Assembly: GCF_019049325.1 (NCBI RefSeq)
Contig: NZ_JAGMUO010000017.1
Coordinates: 1 to 64,000 of the forward strand
Reading direction: 5' to 3'
Length of the DNA: 64,000 bases
Origin: Streptomyces sp. AC512_CC834
GTDB taxonomy: Bacteria > Actinomycetota > Actinomycetes > Streptomycetales > Streptomycetaceae
The position numbers were made by a program, and so were the translations under genes. Under the pieces are notes generated by a model. The model did not search any database and had not been told where the DNA came from. It worked only from the letters and a program-made list of their open reading frames with translations. Position 1 is the first letter of the stretch. Each line of letters begins with the position of its first letter. Positions 16,336 to 25,147 of the stretch are shown one piece after another.

Positions 16336-16976
16336 ACAGTGCGCAGCCCTGGCGCCGGACTGCCCGCCCTCCCGCACGACACACTGGTGCCGGAGGAGAT
16401 CGTGGATCCCACCACGTGGCTGGTGCGCACCGACCTGCCCTGGCACGACGCGGCGTACCTGGAGGCGCACTACGCCGAGGGCAAGCGCCAGGCGGAGGCC
16501 GTCTTCGCCCAGTATCACGGGTTCGACTCGCCTCCGTGCGCAGCGCCCACGTGCTCGGTGGCGGCGCCCAGGAATTCACCGGCCGACTCGCACACTACGT
16601 CGGGCACATCACCCGGGGCACACCGCTCCTGGTGCACGCCGAGGCGTTGCCCACGGTCTTCATCCACTACGAGGAGCCGGCGGACCTGCTGCTGTGGGCG
16701 GCCACGGGCACCGACGCCGCCGGCCCGGTCAACGCCTGCTCCGACGGCCTGCTCGACGTCCGCGGCCTGGCCGCCGTGATCGCCGCACGGACCGGCCGAC
16801 AGGCCGTCTTCCGGAGCGTCGTCGCGGGCGAGCCGGCCTCGCCGTTCTCCTTCGACCGCCATTACGCCACGAGCAACGCCCGTGCGAAGGCCATCGGCTT
16901 CCGCTTCTCCCACACGACCGACTGGCTTCCCGGTGCCGTCACCGAAGCCCTCGACGCGTCCGGCGCCCACGCCTGA
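16336..16976 (+). pseudogene. NAD-dependent epimerase/dehydratase-like protein, truncated and frameshifted
   Basis: An extended-SDR-like sequence in two frames. The first part reads DLPWHDAAYLEAHYAEGKRQ then AEAVFAQYHGFDS; near 16530 the frame shifts and the reading continues as ASVRSAHVLGGGAQEFTGRL and later HYATSNARAKAIGFRFSHT. The Rossmann GxxGxxG half is missing, so the 5' third has been lost. The remaining YxxxK-like helix (YAEGKRQ) is what identifies the fold. The product cannot bind NAD and should be inactive. It lies directly before a second decayed oxidoreductase gene, which suggests loss of selection for a whole pathway. Confidence 0.65.
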
Positions 16977-16990
16977 GGAACGGACAGACC

Positions 16991-17700
16991 ATGCGGTACC
17001 GCACGATCGGAAACACCACCGTCAGCGCCGTCAGCCTGGGTGTCATGCCGCTGTCCGTCGAGCACCGCCCGGACGAAGAGCGGGCGACGGCCACCATCCA
17101 CGCCGCCCTGGACGCCGGGCCACCAAGGGCGGCCGCGGACGCCCCGGCGACGGCAGCCGGACCGTCACCGCTACCCCCGCCCACCTCAAGCGTGCCGCCG
17201 AGGGCTCCCTGAAGCGTCTGGGCGTCGACGCCCTCGGCCTGTACCAGCTGCACAAGCCGGACCCGGCCGTGCCCTGGGCGGATTCCGTGGGCGCGCTGCG
17301 CGAGTTGCTCGACGCCGGAACGATCCGTGCCGCCGGGATCTCCAACGTCACCACCGGCCAGATCCGCGATGCGCACGCGATCCTCGGCGATGCGCTCGTC
17401 TCCGTAGAGAATCAGTACTCGCCCACCGTGCGCGACAGCGAGCCCGAGCTGATCTCCCGCAGTTCCCTCGACGGACCGTCCGGACCGGTTTCTGTGAGCA
17501 CCGCCTTCCACCGCATCACGGCCGAGCACGGCGCCAGCCCACAGCAGGTCGCCCTGGCCTGGCTGCTGACCCGTTCCCCGGCGATGATCCCGGTCCCGGG
17601 AGCCGGCCGCCCGACATCGATCCAGGACTCCGCCAAGGCGGCCGAGCTGAGGCTGAGCGAGGCGGAGCGGGCACAGTTGGACGACGCACTGCCCGGCTGA
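16991..17700 (+). pseudogene. Aldo/keto reductase with two internal deletions
   Basis: The start (MRYRTIGNTTVSAVSLGVM) and most of the rest match aldo/keto reductases (SLKRLGVDALGLYQLHKPDP; AGISNVTTGQIRDAHAILGD; QVALAWLLTRSPAMIPVPGA). Near 17118 the reading jumps frame from ALDAG to ATKGGRGRPGDGS; about 40 residues that normally carry the catalytic Asp and Tyr are absent. Near 17450 a further ~20 residues (the usual FLPWSPL-type segment) are missing between DSEPEL and ISRSSLDGP, in frame. The gene is therefore dead. The flanking parts are still well conserved, so the decay is recent. Confidence 0.75.
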
Positions 17701-17784
17701 GCCGACGCACCAGCGCGCCGCGATTCCAGGCTGAAGCGGGGCACATCTCACGATGGGCCCGCACACAGCCGGTTTGACGCTAGC

Positions 17785-18609
17785 GTGATCGGCGTGACGG
17801 CTGAAGACGACGCGACGAACCGCGAAGTGCTGACAGGCGGCATGGCGAACGCAGGTGCAGTCTTCCGTCGAGGTGCTCTGGTGGATCGCCCGGCGCCGCC
17901 CACCGGGCGTGCCATCCATGCCCACCTCCGTGCACTGGCACATCACGGCTTCGACGCGGCGCCGACCCCCGTCCGCCTCACTCAGGACGGCCGCGAGCAG
18001 CTGACCTTCCTTCCTGGCGACGTTGCGCTGCCGCCGTTCCCACCTTGGGCAATGACCTGGACTGCACTGACGTCGGTGGGCAGCCTGCTGCGGCGCCTTC
18101 GCGAGGCCAGTGCGGCCATTCCCCCCGACATCCACGTCGCATGGCCCCGAGACCTTGCTGACCCGGAGGGCGGGACGGTGCTGTGTCACAACGACGTATG
18201 CCCGGACAACGTCGTCTTCCGCGACGGCCGTGCCGTCGGCCTGATCGATTTCGACATGGCTGCCCCTGGCCGCCCCCTCTGGGACGTCGCCATGACTGCC
18301 CGCTACTGGGTCCCCATGCTCGACCCCGCATCAGCGACCGCCCTGTACCCTGCCGGACTGGATGCCCCTGCGCGACTGCGGATCCTTGCCGACAGCTACG
18401 ACCTCTCGCTGCGGGAACGCGCCGAACTGCCGGGCGTCATCGAGCAGGCCACGGCAGTATGCCGGGCCTTTGTCGCGCGCCGCGTGGCCGACGGCGACAC
18501 CATCCATCTCCGGGCACTGGCTGAGCGCGGGGGATGGGAGCGCTGGGACCGTATCCAAGCTTGGCTGGTACGTCACCGCGAGACGTTCACCGCCGCCCTA
18601 CTGGACTGA
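17785..18609 (+). CDS. Aminoglycoside phosphotransferase-fold protein (APH/choline kinase superfamily)
   Basis: A 274-residue kinase-like protein. The catalytic loop is VLCHNDVCPDNVVFRDG (H-x-D-x-x-x-x-N) and the Mg-binding motif is VGLIDFDMAAPGRPLWD. The N-terminal lobe is short and its nucleotide-positioning lysine is not obvious, as in many Streptomyces APH-like proteins. The substrate may be a small hydroxyl compound; resistance cannot be inferred. The GTG at 17785 or the next at 17794 may be the start. TTTGACGCTAGCGT directly upstream offers a -10-like TAGCGT very near the start, so the mRNA may have almost no leader. Confidence 0.82.
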   Translation: MIGVTAEDDATNREVLTGGMANAGAVFRRGALVDRPAPPTGRAIHAHLRALAHHGFDAAPTPVRLTQDGREQLTFLPGDVALPPFPPWAMTWTALTSVGSLLRRLREASAAIPPDIHVAWPRDLADPEGGTVLCHNDVCPDNVVFRDGRAVGLIDFDMAAPGRPLWDVAMTARYWVPMLDPASATALYPAGLDAPARLRILADSYDLSLRERAELPGVIEQATAVCRAFVARRVADGDTIHLRALAERGGWERWDRIQAWLVRHRETFTAALLD

Positions 18610-18675
18610 CCTGCCAAGCCCGGGAGAACGAGCTCACCGCGGCCTGAGCGTCGTCGGCTCTTCGCGGACCCGAGC

Positions 18676-18693
18676 GTATACGCAGGCGTATAC
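18676..18693. promoter_or_regulatory. 18-bp palindromic operator overlapping a -10 element
   Basis: GTATACGC and GCGTATAC form a perfect 8-bp inverted repeat with a 2-bp spacer (AG), ending 7 bp before the antitoxin ATG. The right half contains TATACT (18689-18694), a near-consensus -10, which would start transcription at about 18701, the ATG itself. Binding of the antitoxin here would block its own promoter. Confidence 0.75.
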
Positions 18694-18700
18694 TCCGGGC

Positions 18701-18964
18701 ATGAGCGATGCGATGATCCGGGTTCAGGCCGAGGTGCGGGACCGGTTGGCAGTGATCGCGGAGGCGCGGGGGATGTCGATCCGGTCCCTGGTGCAGGAGT
18801 TCGCGGAGTCGACGCTGACGGAGGAGGAGCGTCGGGAGCGGGCCGAGAGGGCGCGCGCCTATCTCGCCGACAACTTCGGAGTCGAGGTGGGGGACGAGGA
18901 GAGCGCGGTGATGGGACGCAGGCTCCGGGAGGCGTTCGCCCGGCAGCAGGGTGAGGCCGCGTGA
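18701..18964 (+). CDS. Antitoxin-like small DNA-binding protein
   Basis: An 87-residue charged protein. The N-terminal part (MIRVQAEVRDRLAVIAEARG then MSIRSLVQEF) has the pattern of a ribbon-helix-helix domain: a beta strand of alternating residues, then a two-helix core. The C-terminal half is an acidic/basic helix, RERAERARAYLADNFGVEVG, typical of a toxin-binding tail. The upstream 18-bp palindrome fits autoregulation by an RHH dimer pair. The 3' end overlaps the next gene (GTGA), as in toxin-antitoxin operons. The likely start at 18701 would be leaderless. An upstream open frame is antisense or overlapping sequence and is not used. Confidence 0.72.
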   Translation: MSDAMIRVQAEVRDRLAVIAEARGMSIRSLVQEFAESTLTEEERRERAERARAYLADNFGVEVGDEESAVMGRRLREAFARQQGEAA

Positions 18965-19347
18965 TCCTGCACCACCTGGTCCTCGACACGCCCACGCTCG
19001 TGGCGCTGTCGGGCAATCGGCAGGTGTCCGCCCTGATCCACCGGGCCTACTTCGAGACGGAGACCCGTTTGTGGGTGCCGACCCTGTCCGTTCTGGAGGC
19101 GGAGAACGAACTTCTCGGCATCGCCGAGCACGTCGGACAACTGGACGTGGTGCACACCGTTGACCTCGATTACCCCGCAGTGCTCGCGGTTGCACGGATG
19201 AGTCGCGACGGTGTGCCGTCGGGAATCGGCGCGGCCGTCCACGCGGCTCGGCATCTGCCCGAGTGGGGTGCGGACGCGCTGATCGCCACGGTGGCTCCGA
19301 AGGCGTACGAGGGGCGCGGTCTTCCGGTGCTGGACCTGAACCGCTGA
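18961..19347 (+). CDS. PIN-like toxin of a putative toxin-antitoxin pair
   Basis: A 128-residue protein with a PIN-domain pattern: an early Asp in LVLDTPTLVALSGN, a middle acidic pair in LSVLEAENELLG, and a late WGADALIATVAPKAYEGRG that matches the A-D-A-L-I-A-A region where the third catalytic acid lies. PIN toxins are Mg-dependent RNases. Some conserved acids are in slightly unusual positions, so activity is uncertain. The GTG at 18961 overlaps the antitoxin stop by 4 bp. A strong terminator follows, so the two genes are a closed operon. Confidence 0.65.
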   Translation: MILHHLVLDTPTLVALSGNRQVSALIHRAYFETETRLWVPTLSVLEAENELLGIAEHVGQLDVVHTVDLDYPAVLAVARMSRDGVPSGIGAAVHAARHLPEWGADALIATVAPKAYEGRGLPVLDLNR

Positions 19348-19378
19348 CGCCAGGAACACCACCGCCCGGACACGCGAA

Positions 19379-19410
19379 GGCGGCGGCCCCGGGGATCAGG
19401 GGCCGCCGCC
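19379..19410. terminator. Terminator hairpin after the toxin-antitoxin operon
   Basis: GGCGGCGGCCCC pairs with GGGGCCGCCGCC across an 8-nt loop, between the toxin gene and the convergent ECF transporter operon. It can serve both directions. Confidence 0.8.
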
Positions 19411-19449
19411 GTCCGTCGGCTACGAAGGCCGCTTCGTAGGTGAACCCCG

Positions 19450-20307
19450 TCACCTGGGGCGGCTCACCTCGTCCGCCTTCTCGAAGGTGACCGGGGTCTC
19501 GAAGGCCGCCCTGCGGGTTGCGCGGCGCAGGGCCTTGAGGACCGGGGTGCCGAGGGTCAGGGTCAGGACGACCGTCATGGCGGCGCGGCCTCCGTCCCAG
19601 CCGAGGGATGTGGTCAGGCAGTAGGTGGCGAAGCGGGCGAGGTTGGTGGGGATCGAGGCGTCCGGGTCGAAGGCGATGTTCGAGGCGAGCGTGTTCATGA
19701 AGGTCCAGCCCGCGAGGTTCATCACCGTGCCGTAGGCGAAGGCCGCCAGGAAGCCGTACGCCGCCAGCATCAGCAGTTCCGCGCGGCCGCGCAGGCGGTC
19801 CGGGCCCGGCAGCAGGCCCGCGCCCATCGTGAACCAGCCCATCGCCAGCATCTGGAACGGCATCCACGGCCCCACCCCGCCCGTGAGCAGCGCCGACGCG
19901 AACATCGTGACCGAGCCGAGGACGAAGCCGAAGCCGGGGCCGAGGACCCGGCCGCTGAGGACCATCAGGAAGAACATCGGCTCCAGGCCGGCCGTCCCCG
20001 CACCGAGAGGGCGCAGTGCCGCGCCCGCCGCCGCCAGGACGCCGAGCATCGCCACCGCCTTCGGCCCCAGGCCCGACTCCGAGATCGTCGCCGCCACCAC
20101 GGCCACCAGGAGCACCAGCACGCCCGCGAACAGCCACGGCGCGTCCTGCGCGTGCGCGTTCAGCGAGGCGTCCGGCGGGGCCAGGAAGGGCCAGCCGAAA
20201 CCCGCCACGCCCACCGCACTGACCAGGACCAGCGCGGCTACCGAACGCGGGCCCAGGCGGACGGCGCGGGCCTGACGGTCGCCGGGAGTGGTACGGCTCT
20301 CGGTCAT
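19450..20307 (-). CDS. ECF transporter S (substrate-binding) component
   Basis: A 285-residue membrane protein with about six helices. The arrangement after an N-terminal polar tail (LVLVSAVGVAGFGWPF; AMLGVLAAAGAALRPL; MFFLMVLSGRVLGPGFGF; MLAMGWFTMGAGLLPG) is that of the S subunits of energy-coupling-factor vitamin transporters. The start overlaps the stop of the fused ATPase gene by 4 bp, so it is the last gene of the operon. With a cobalamin riboswitch at the operon front, the likely substrate is cobalamin or a corrinoid, or a precursor; this is inference from context. Confidence 0.85.
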   Translation of the reverse strand: MTESRTTPGDRQARAVRLGPRSVAALVLVSAVGVAGFGWPFLAPPDASLNAHAQDAPWLFAGVLVLLVAVVAATISESGLGPKAVAMLGVLAAAGAALRPLGAGTAGLEPMFFLMVLSGRVLGPGFGFVLGSVTMFASALLTGGVGPWMPFQMLAMGWFTMGAGLLPGPDRLRGRAELLMLAAYGFLAAFAYGTVMNLAGWTFMNTLASNIAFDPDASIPTNLARFATYCLTTSLGWDGGRAAMTVVLTLTLGTPVLKALRRATRRAAFETPVTFEKADEVSRPR

Positions 20308-21992
20308 GACAGGGCCTCCTGTACCTGGGCCACCGTCAGCCACTTCCTCGGCGCCAGCACCTTGGCGACCTGCGGGGCGAAGGACGGGGAGGCCACCACC
20401 ACGTCCGCCGCCGGACCGTCGGCGATCACCTCGCCCTCGGCGAGCAGGACGACCCGGTGGGCCAGTTCGGCGGCCAGTTCCACGTCGTGGGTGGCCAGCA
20501 CGATCGCGTGGCCCTCGGCGGCCAGGTCGCGCAGGATGCGGGCCAGCCGGGCCTTCGCCGCGTAGTCCAGGCCCCGCGTCGGCTCGTCCAGGAGGAGGAG
20601 GGGAGGGCGGGCCGTCAGGACGACGGACAGGGCGAGGGTCAGGCGCTGGCCCTCCGAGAGGTCCCGGGGGTGCGTGTCGTCCGCGATGCCGGGGAGCAGC
20701 TCCGTCAGCAGCGCGCGGCAGGTGCCGGCGGGTGCCTGTGCGTCCCGGTCGGCGGCCGCGCACTCGGCGGCGACCGTGTCGGCGTACAGCAGGTCGCGCG
20801 GCTCCTGCGGGACCAGGCCGACCCGGCGCACGAGGTCACGGGGGGCCGTGCGGTGCGGTACGGCGTCGCCGGCGCGGACCGAACCGGCGGACGGTTCGAC
20901 CAGGCCCACGAGCGCGGAGAGGAGGGTCGACTTTCCGGCGCCGTTGCGGCCCATCAGGGCGACCGTCTCGCCGGGGGAGACGGTCAGGTCGACGTGGCGC
21001 AGGGCCTGGACGCGGTCGCGGCGGACGGCGAGGGAACGGACCTCGGCGGCGTACGGGGAGGGGGCCGCGGGACTCTCCGGGGGCTTGGCGCGGCGCCGCC
21101 AACGGCGGGGGGCGGGCCGGAGCGGCGGGGGTGTGGGCAGCGTGGCCGTCGACGGTGTGTGGTCCGGGATCTCCCGGTCGGCCAGCCGTTCCCGCAGCGG
21201 GGCCGCGCGGCGGCGGGCGTCGCGGACCGTCAGCGGCAGCGGGGACCAGTCCGCCAGCCTGCCCAGGCCCACCACCGGCGGGTACACCGGGGACACGGCC
21301 ATCACGTCCGCCGGGAGGCCGAGGACCGGCGGCGCGCCCGGGGACGGGAGCAGGACGACCTGGTCGGCGTACTGGATGACGCGCTCCAGACGGTGCTCGG
21401 CCAGCAGGACCGTCGTACCGAGGTCGTGGACCAGGCGCTGGAGGACGGCCAGGACCTCCTCCGCGGCGGCGGGGTCCAGGGCTGAGGTCGGCTCGTCCAG
21501 GACCAGCACCTCGGGGTGCGGGGTGAGGACCGAGCCGATGGCGACCCGCTGCTGCTGGCCGCCGGAGAGCGTCGCGATGGGGCGGGACCGGAGGTCGGTC
21601 AGGCCCAGCAGGTCCAGGGTCTCCTCGACGCGGCGGCGCATCACGTCCGGGGCCAGGCCCAGGGACTCCATGCCGTAGGCCAGTTCGTCCTCGACGGTGT
21701 CCGTCACGAAGTGGGAGAGCGGGTCCTGGCCGACCGTGCCGACCACGTCGGCGAGTTCGCGCGGCTTGTGGGTGCGGGTGTCGCGGCCGGCCACGGTGAC
21801 CCGGCCGCTCAGCGTGCCGCCGGTGAAGTGCGGGACGAGGCCGCCGACCGCGCCGAGGACGGTGGACTTGCCGACCCCCGACGGGCCTGCCAGCAGGACG
21901 AGTTCGCCCTCCGGGACGTTGAAGTCCACGCTCCGGACCGTGGGTTCGGCGGCACCGTCGTACGTGACCGACACGTTCTCGAAGCGGATCAC
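20304..21992 (-). CDS. ECF transporter fused double ATP-binding protein (EcfA-EcfA')
   Basis: A 562-residue protein with two ABC domains. Domain 1: Walker A GPSGVGKST, signature LSGGQQQR, Walker B VLVLDEPTSALD. Domain 2 (from about residue 310): Walker A GRNGAGKST, signature LSEGQRLT, Walker B LLLLDEPTRGLD. The second signature has Glu where Gly is usual, a common asymmetry in fused ECF ATPases. It powers substrate uptake with the T and S subunits. The GTG at 21992 overlaps the T-component stop (GTGA). An open frame continues upstream but is antisense to the T gene reading. Confidence 0.95.
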   Translation of the reverse strand: MIRFENVSVTYDGAAEPTVRSVDFNVPEGELVLLAGPSGVGKSTVLGAVGGLVPHFTGGTLSGRVTVAGRDTRTHKPRELADVVGTVGQDPLSHFVTDTVEDELAYGMESLGLAPDVMRRRVEETLDLLGLTDLRSRPIATLSGGQQQRVAIGSVLTPHPEVLVLDEPTSALDPAAAEEVLAVLQRLVHDLGTTVLLAEHRLERVIQYADQVVLLPSPGAPPVLGLPADVMAVSPVYPPVVGLGRLADWSPLPLTVRDARRRAAPLRERLADREIPDHTPSTATLPTPPPLRPAPRRWRRRAKPPESPAAPSPYAAEVRSLAVRRDRVQALRHVDLTVSPGETVALMGRNGAGKSTLLSALVGLVEPSAGSVRAGDAVPHRTAPRDLVRRVGLVPQEPRDLLYADTVAAECAAADRDAQAPAGTCRALLTELLPGIADDTHPRDLSEGQRLTLALSVVLTARPPLLLLDEPTRGLDYAAKARLARILRDLAAEGHAIVLATHDVELAAELAHRVVLLAEGEVIADGPAADVVVASPSFAPQVAKVLAPRKWLTVAQVQEALS

Positions 21993-23230
21993 GACGGCTC
22001 CTTCACAGCGGTCTCCACGGTGGTCTTCGCAGCGGTCTCGGGCGCGGGGGTGATGAACGCCGGGAGCAGGCCGACGAGTACGGCCGCCGCGGGCCACAGC
22101 GGCAGCGACGGCGCGACCAGCGGGACCACGCCCGGGTGCAGCGCCGCCGGGTCGCGGGCGGCGGCCAGGAACAGCAGCGCGGCGACCGCGACGCCGGACG
22201 CGGTGACCAGCCAGGCGCGGGCGCCCCAGCGGTCCGGGCGGTAACGGGTGCGGACCGTCCGGCGACCGCCGAGCCACAGGCCCGCGAGCGCGGCGGCGAG
22301 ACCGCCGACGAGGACGGGGATGCCGTACGTGCCGCCCGCGGCGGTCAGCAGACCGTACGTCCCCGCGCAGACGCCGAGCAGTCCGCCGAGGGTGAGGGCG
22401 GCGGTGGTACGGCGTACGGGGGCCGGCACGTGGGCGGTACGGCCGTAGCCGCGGGCGTCCATCGCGGCGGCGAGCGCGACGGAGCGCTCCAGGGCGCCCT
22501 CCAGCACCGGGAGCCCGACCTGGAGCAGACCGCGTACGCCCCGGTCCGGGCGGCCGCGCAGGCGGCGGGCGGCGCGCAGGCGCTGGACGTCGGCGATGAG
22601 GTTCGGGGCGAAGGTGAGGGCGACGACGACGGCCACGCCCATCTCGTACAGGGCCCCGGGGAGGGACTTGAGGAGGCGGGAGGGGTTGGCGAGGGCGTTC
22701 GCGGCGCCGACGCAGATGAGGAGCGTGGCCAGCTTCATCGCGTCGTACAGCGCGAAGGCGAGGCCCTCGGCGGTGACCCGGCCGCCCAGGCGGATGCCCT
22801 GCGCCCAGTCGGGGAGGGGGACTTCGGGGAGCGTGACGAGGGTGTGGGTGCCGGGGATGGGGGAGCCGAGGACCGTGGTGAACAGGAGGCGGATGACGAG
22901 GACCGCCAGGGCGAGCTTGACGAAGGCGCCGTAGGAGCGGGACCAGGGGGCGTGCGGGCGGCGGGTGATGACGACGTAGGCGGAGACGGCGATGAGGAGG
23001 GCGAGCAGGAGGGGGTTGGTGGTGCGGGTGGCGGCGGTGCCGAGGGCCAGCGCCCAGAGCCACCAGGCGCCGGGGTGCAGGGGTGCGGTGCGCCGGCGGC
23101 GGGGGGTGGGGGCGCTGACCGGTGCTTGCCGGGTGCCGCCTCGCTGTGGGACGGGCGCCGCCCCGGCCGTACGACTGCCCCCGGGCTGCGGCTGTGCGGC
23201 GCGACTGCCCGCAGCTTCAGCCGGTGGCAT
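21989..23230 (-). CDS. ECF transporter T (transmembrane) component
   Basis: A 413-residue CbiQ/EcfT-family membrane protein. After a 50-residue Pro/Arg-rich tail come the helices; the cytosolic coupling helices carry the two short Ala-Arg-Gly-type motifs, RLRAARRLRGRP and AAAMDARGYGRT, which contact the two ATPase domains. The C-terminal half has three extra helices beyond the usual T fold (GGLLGVCAGTYGLL; YGIPVLVGGLAAALAG; VTASGVAVAALLFLA), a feature of actinobacterial members. It overlaps the SCO2322-family gene by 14 bp and the ATPase gene by 4 bp. Confidence 0.92.
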   Translation of the reverse strand: MPPAEAAGSRAAQPQPGGSRTAGAAPVPQRGGTRQAPVSAPTPRRRRTAPLHPGAWWLWALALGTAATRTTNPLLLALLIAVSAYVVITRRPHAPWSRSYGAFVKLALAVLVIRLLFTTVLGSPIPGTHTLVTLPEVPLPDWAQGIRLGGRVTAEGLAFALYDAMKLATLLICVGAANALANPSRLLKSLPGALYEMGVAVVVALTFAPNLIADVQRLRAARRLRGRPDRGVRGLLQVGLPVLEGALERSVALAAAMDARGYGRTAHVPAPVRRTTAALTLGGLLGVCAGTYGLLTAAGGTYGIPVLVGGLAAALAGLWLGGRRTVRTRYRPDRWGARAWLVTASGVAVAALLFLAAARDPAALHPGVVPLVAPSLPLWPAAAVLVGLLPAFITPAPETAAKTTVETAVKEPS

Positions 23231-23882
23231 TTCTGCGCCGCCTTGCCTGCCAGGCGCCTGCGGCGGCCAGGGCGGCGACGATCGCGATGCCCGCGACGAG
23301 GCCGACCGACGGGCCGTCGTCGTCCTGCGTGTTCTTCTGCGTGTTCTTCTGCTCCGGGGCGGCGGAGGCCGTCGAGTCGCCCTTCTGCGACACCTGCTCC
23401 CCGCACCCCGTCTTCGGGTAGCCGGCGATCGCGCACAGCAGGGCGTTGGTGTTGTAGCGGAGCGGGCCGGCGACGGCGGCCAGGGCGTCGGCCGTCGTCG
23501 CGTCGGGGGAGACCTGGGCGCAGGCCGTGCGCGGGGCCGGCGGGGTCTCGCCGGACGGGGCGTCGGCGGCCGTGCCGAAGTCGAGGACCAGGGCCACCCG
23601 CTTGCTGCCGCCCTTCGGCGGGGTTTTCGCGCAGATCGAGTCGAAGTCCGCCGTGCCGCGCGGCTGGGCCGCGTCGCCCGAGTCCTCGCTCACCGCGAAG
23701 CGGAAGCCCTGTACGTCGCCGTCGGAGGGGCGGACCAGGGAGGGGCCCTGGGTGGCGTAGACCCAGTGGTCGCCGTCGCGGTCCCAGAAGGACCAGTAGC
23801 GGTAACCGGCGGCCTGCGCCTGGCCCGCGCTCCCGACGAGCAGGAACGCGGCCAGGAAGAGGAGGGCGACGCGGCGGGTCAC
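23217..23882 (-). CDS. SCO2322-family secreted, membrane-anchored protein
   Basis: A 221-residue protein with a signal peptide (MTRRVALLFLAAFLLVGSAG, cleavage near AQA-AGY), a soluble domain that starts YRYWSFWDRDGDHWVYATQG and continues PSDGDVQGFRFAVSE, a Ser/Gln/Thr linker, and a C-terminal membrane helix (GLVAGIAIVAALAAAGAW) with Arg-rich cytosolic end. It should be tethered on the cell surface. The YWSFW...DGDV pattern recalls the beta-domain (DUF4430) of transcobalamin-like proteins, an inference only. The GTG at 23882 overlaps the preceding stop by 4 bp. Its place in a cobalamin-riboswitch operon with an ECF transporter suggests a role in substrate capture. Confidence 0.82.
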   Translation of the reverse strand: MTRRVALLFLAAFLLVGSAGQAQAAGYRYWSFWDRDGDHWVYATQGPSLVRPSDGDVQGFRFAVSEDSGDAAQPRGTADFDSICAKTPPKGGSKRVALVLDFGTAADAPSGETPPAPRTACAQVSPDATTADALAAVAGPLRYNTNALLCAIAGYPKTGCGEQVSQKGDSTASAAPEQKNTQKNTQDDDGPSVGLVAGIAIVAALAAAGAWQARRRRNATG

Positions 23883-25147
23883 GGCTGCTGCTTCTTGTTG
23901 CGGTTGCTGAGCAGGAAACCGATACCGATGCCGAAGACCAGGCAGACGCCGACGAACCACCAGACGCCGAAGGGGGAGTCGTCGTCCTTCTGCTCGTCCT
24001 CGGCGCCGTCCGCGGCCTTGTCGCCGGTGGTCGCGGCGTCGCTCGCCGCTGCCCCCTGCGGTGCGGGACCCGTGGCGTTCAGCAGCTCCACCAGGTCCGT
24101 GCCGCCGAAGTCGCGCGGGTCGGTGCCCGTGGCGTGGGCGGCGAAGATGAGCTGTGCGTAGGCGGCCGGGCCGCTCTCCTCGGCCCACTTCGCCGCGTTC
24201 TTCTTCAGCCAGGCCAGCGGCTTCGCCGCCTTGTCGGCGCCGCCCTGCGCGGCGAGGGCGACGACGGCGTCGGCGGTGTTGCCGTAGTCGGGCTGGTCGG
24301 CGGAGCCGCCGAGGGCGGACTTGAGGTGGCCGTCCTTGGCGACGGCGTCGGCGAGGTACGCGGCGGCGTTGGTGGCGGCCTGCTCGCGGGTCGGCTTCTT
24401 CGCGTCGGCGCAGGTGGCGGCGTCGGTCTCCTTCTCCGCCTCGGCGACCAGGTCCTTGCCGAGCACGCCGAGGACACCGGCGGCGGTGGCGTCCGCGTTG
24501 GCGAGCAGCTTGCCGTCCTTGTCGGGCTGGAAGGCGAAGGCGCCCGCGCCCTTGTCCTCGGCACAGGGCAGGGCGAACGTCAGCAGGGCGTCGTAGGGGG
24601 ACTTGCCGTCCTTGCCGACCTGCTCCGGGTCGGTCCTGGTGGCGGTCAGCGCGCCGATGACGACGGAGGTGGAGTTGGCGTCGCTGGGGCCGCCGGGGCT
24701 GTAGCCCCAGCCGCCGTCCTTGTTCTGCACGGACTTCAGCCAGCCGAGGGCGTCCTCGAGGACGTCGCCGTGTCCGCCGACGGCCCACAGCGCCTGGACG
24801 GCGGCGGCCGTGTTGTTGGTGTCGACCATGGTCTTGGCGTCGCAGGCCTTGGCCGGGTCGGCGCGGAAGGGGGCGAAGGCGCCGTTGTCGCACTGCTGGT
24901 CCGTGAGCCACTTCACGGCCTTCGAGGACGGGATCACGCCCACCGTGTCCTGCGCGAGCAGGGCCAGGGACTGGCGCCAGACCCCGTCGTACTGGGGGTC
25001 GGTGGACCCGTACAGCCCGGACGGCGCGGACGGCGTGGACGCGGAGGCGGACGGCGACGGATCGGCGGCGACCGCGGGCGCGGCGGCGGCGCCGATCACG
25101 GCTATGGCGGCCAGAGCCGCGGCGCTGCTGCGACGGCGGACGTTCAT
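23879..25147 (-). CDS. Secreted, membrane-anchored prenyltransferase/squalene-oxidase-repeat protein
   Basis: A 422-residue protein with signal peptide (MNVRRRSSAAALAAIAVIGA; cleavage near AVA-ADP), an alpha6/alpha6-barrel built of repeats with QxxDGGWGYSP-type ends (QNKDGGWGYSPGGPSDAN), and a C-terminal acidic linker plus membrane helix (FGVWWFVGVCLVFGIGIGFL). The repeat fold is also that of the alpha domain of intrinsic factor and transcobalamin, and no terpene-cyclase DxDD or QW catalytic set is evident. In context (cobalamin riboswitch, ECF transporter) it is more likely a surface corrinoid-binding protein than an enzyme. It is the first gene of the operon; the ATG at 25147 is preceded by GGGAAAGG. 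Confidence 0.85.
   Translation of the reverse strand: MNVRRRSSAAALAAIAVIGAAAAPAVAADPSPSASASTPSAPSGLYGSTDPQYDGVWRQSLALLAQDTVGVIPSSKAVKWLTDQQCDNGAFAPFRADPAKACDAKTMVDTNNTAAAVQALWAVGGHGDVLEDALGWLKSVQNKDGGWGYSPGGPSDANSTSVVIGALTATRTDPEQVGKDGKSPYDALLTFALPCAEDKGAGAFAFQPDKDGKLLANADATAAGVLGVLGKDLVAEAEKETDAATCADAKKPTREQAATNAAAYLADAVAKDGHLKSALGGSADQPDYGNTADAVVALAAQGGADKAAKPLAWLKKNAAKWAEESGPAAYAQLIFAAHATGTDPRDFGGTDLVELLNATGPAPQGAAASDAATTGDKAADGAEDEQKDDDSPFGVWWFVGVCLVFGIGIGFLLSNRNKKQQP

Noticed and set aside
17785..18609. Aminoglycoside resistance gene
   Set aside because: The fold is shared by many small-molecule kinases, and the N-lobe lacks the features of known resistance enzymes. No resistance claim is justified.
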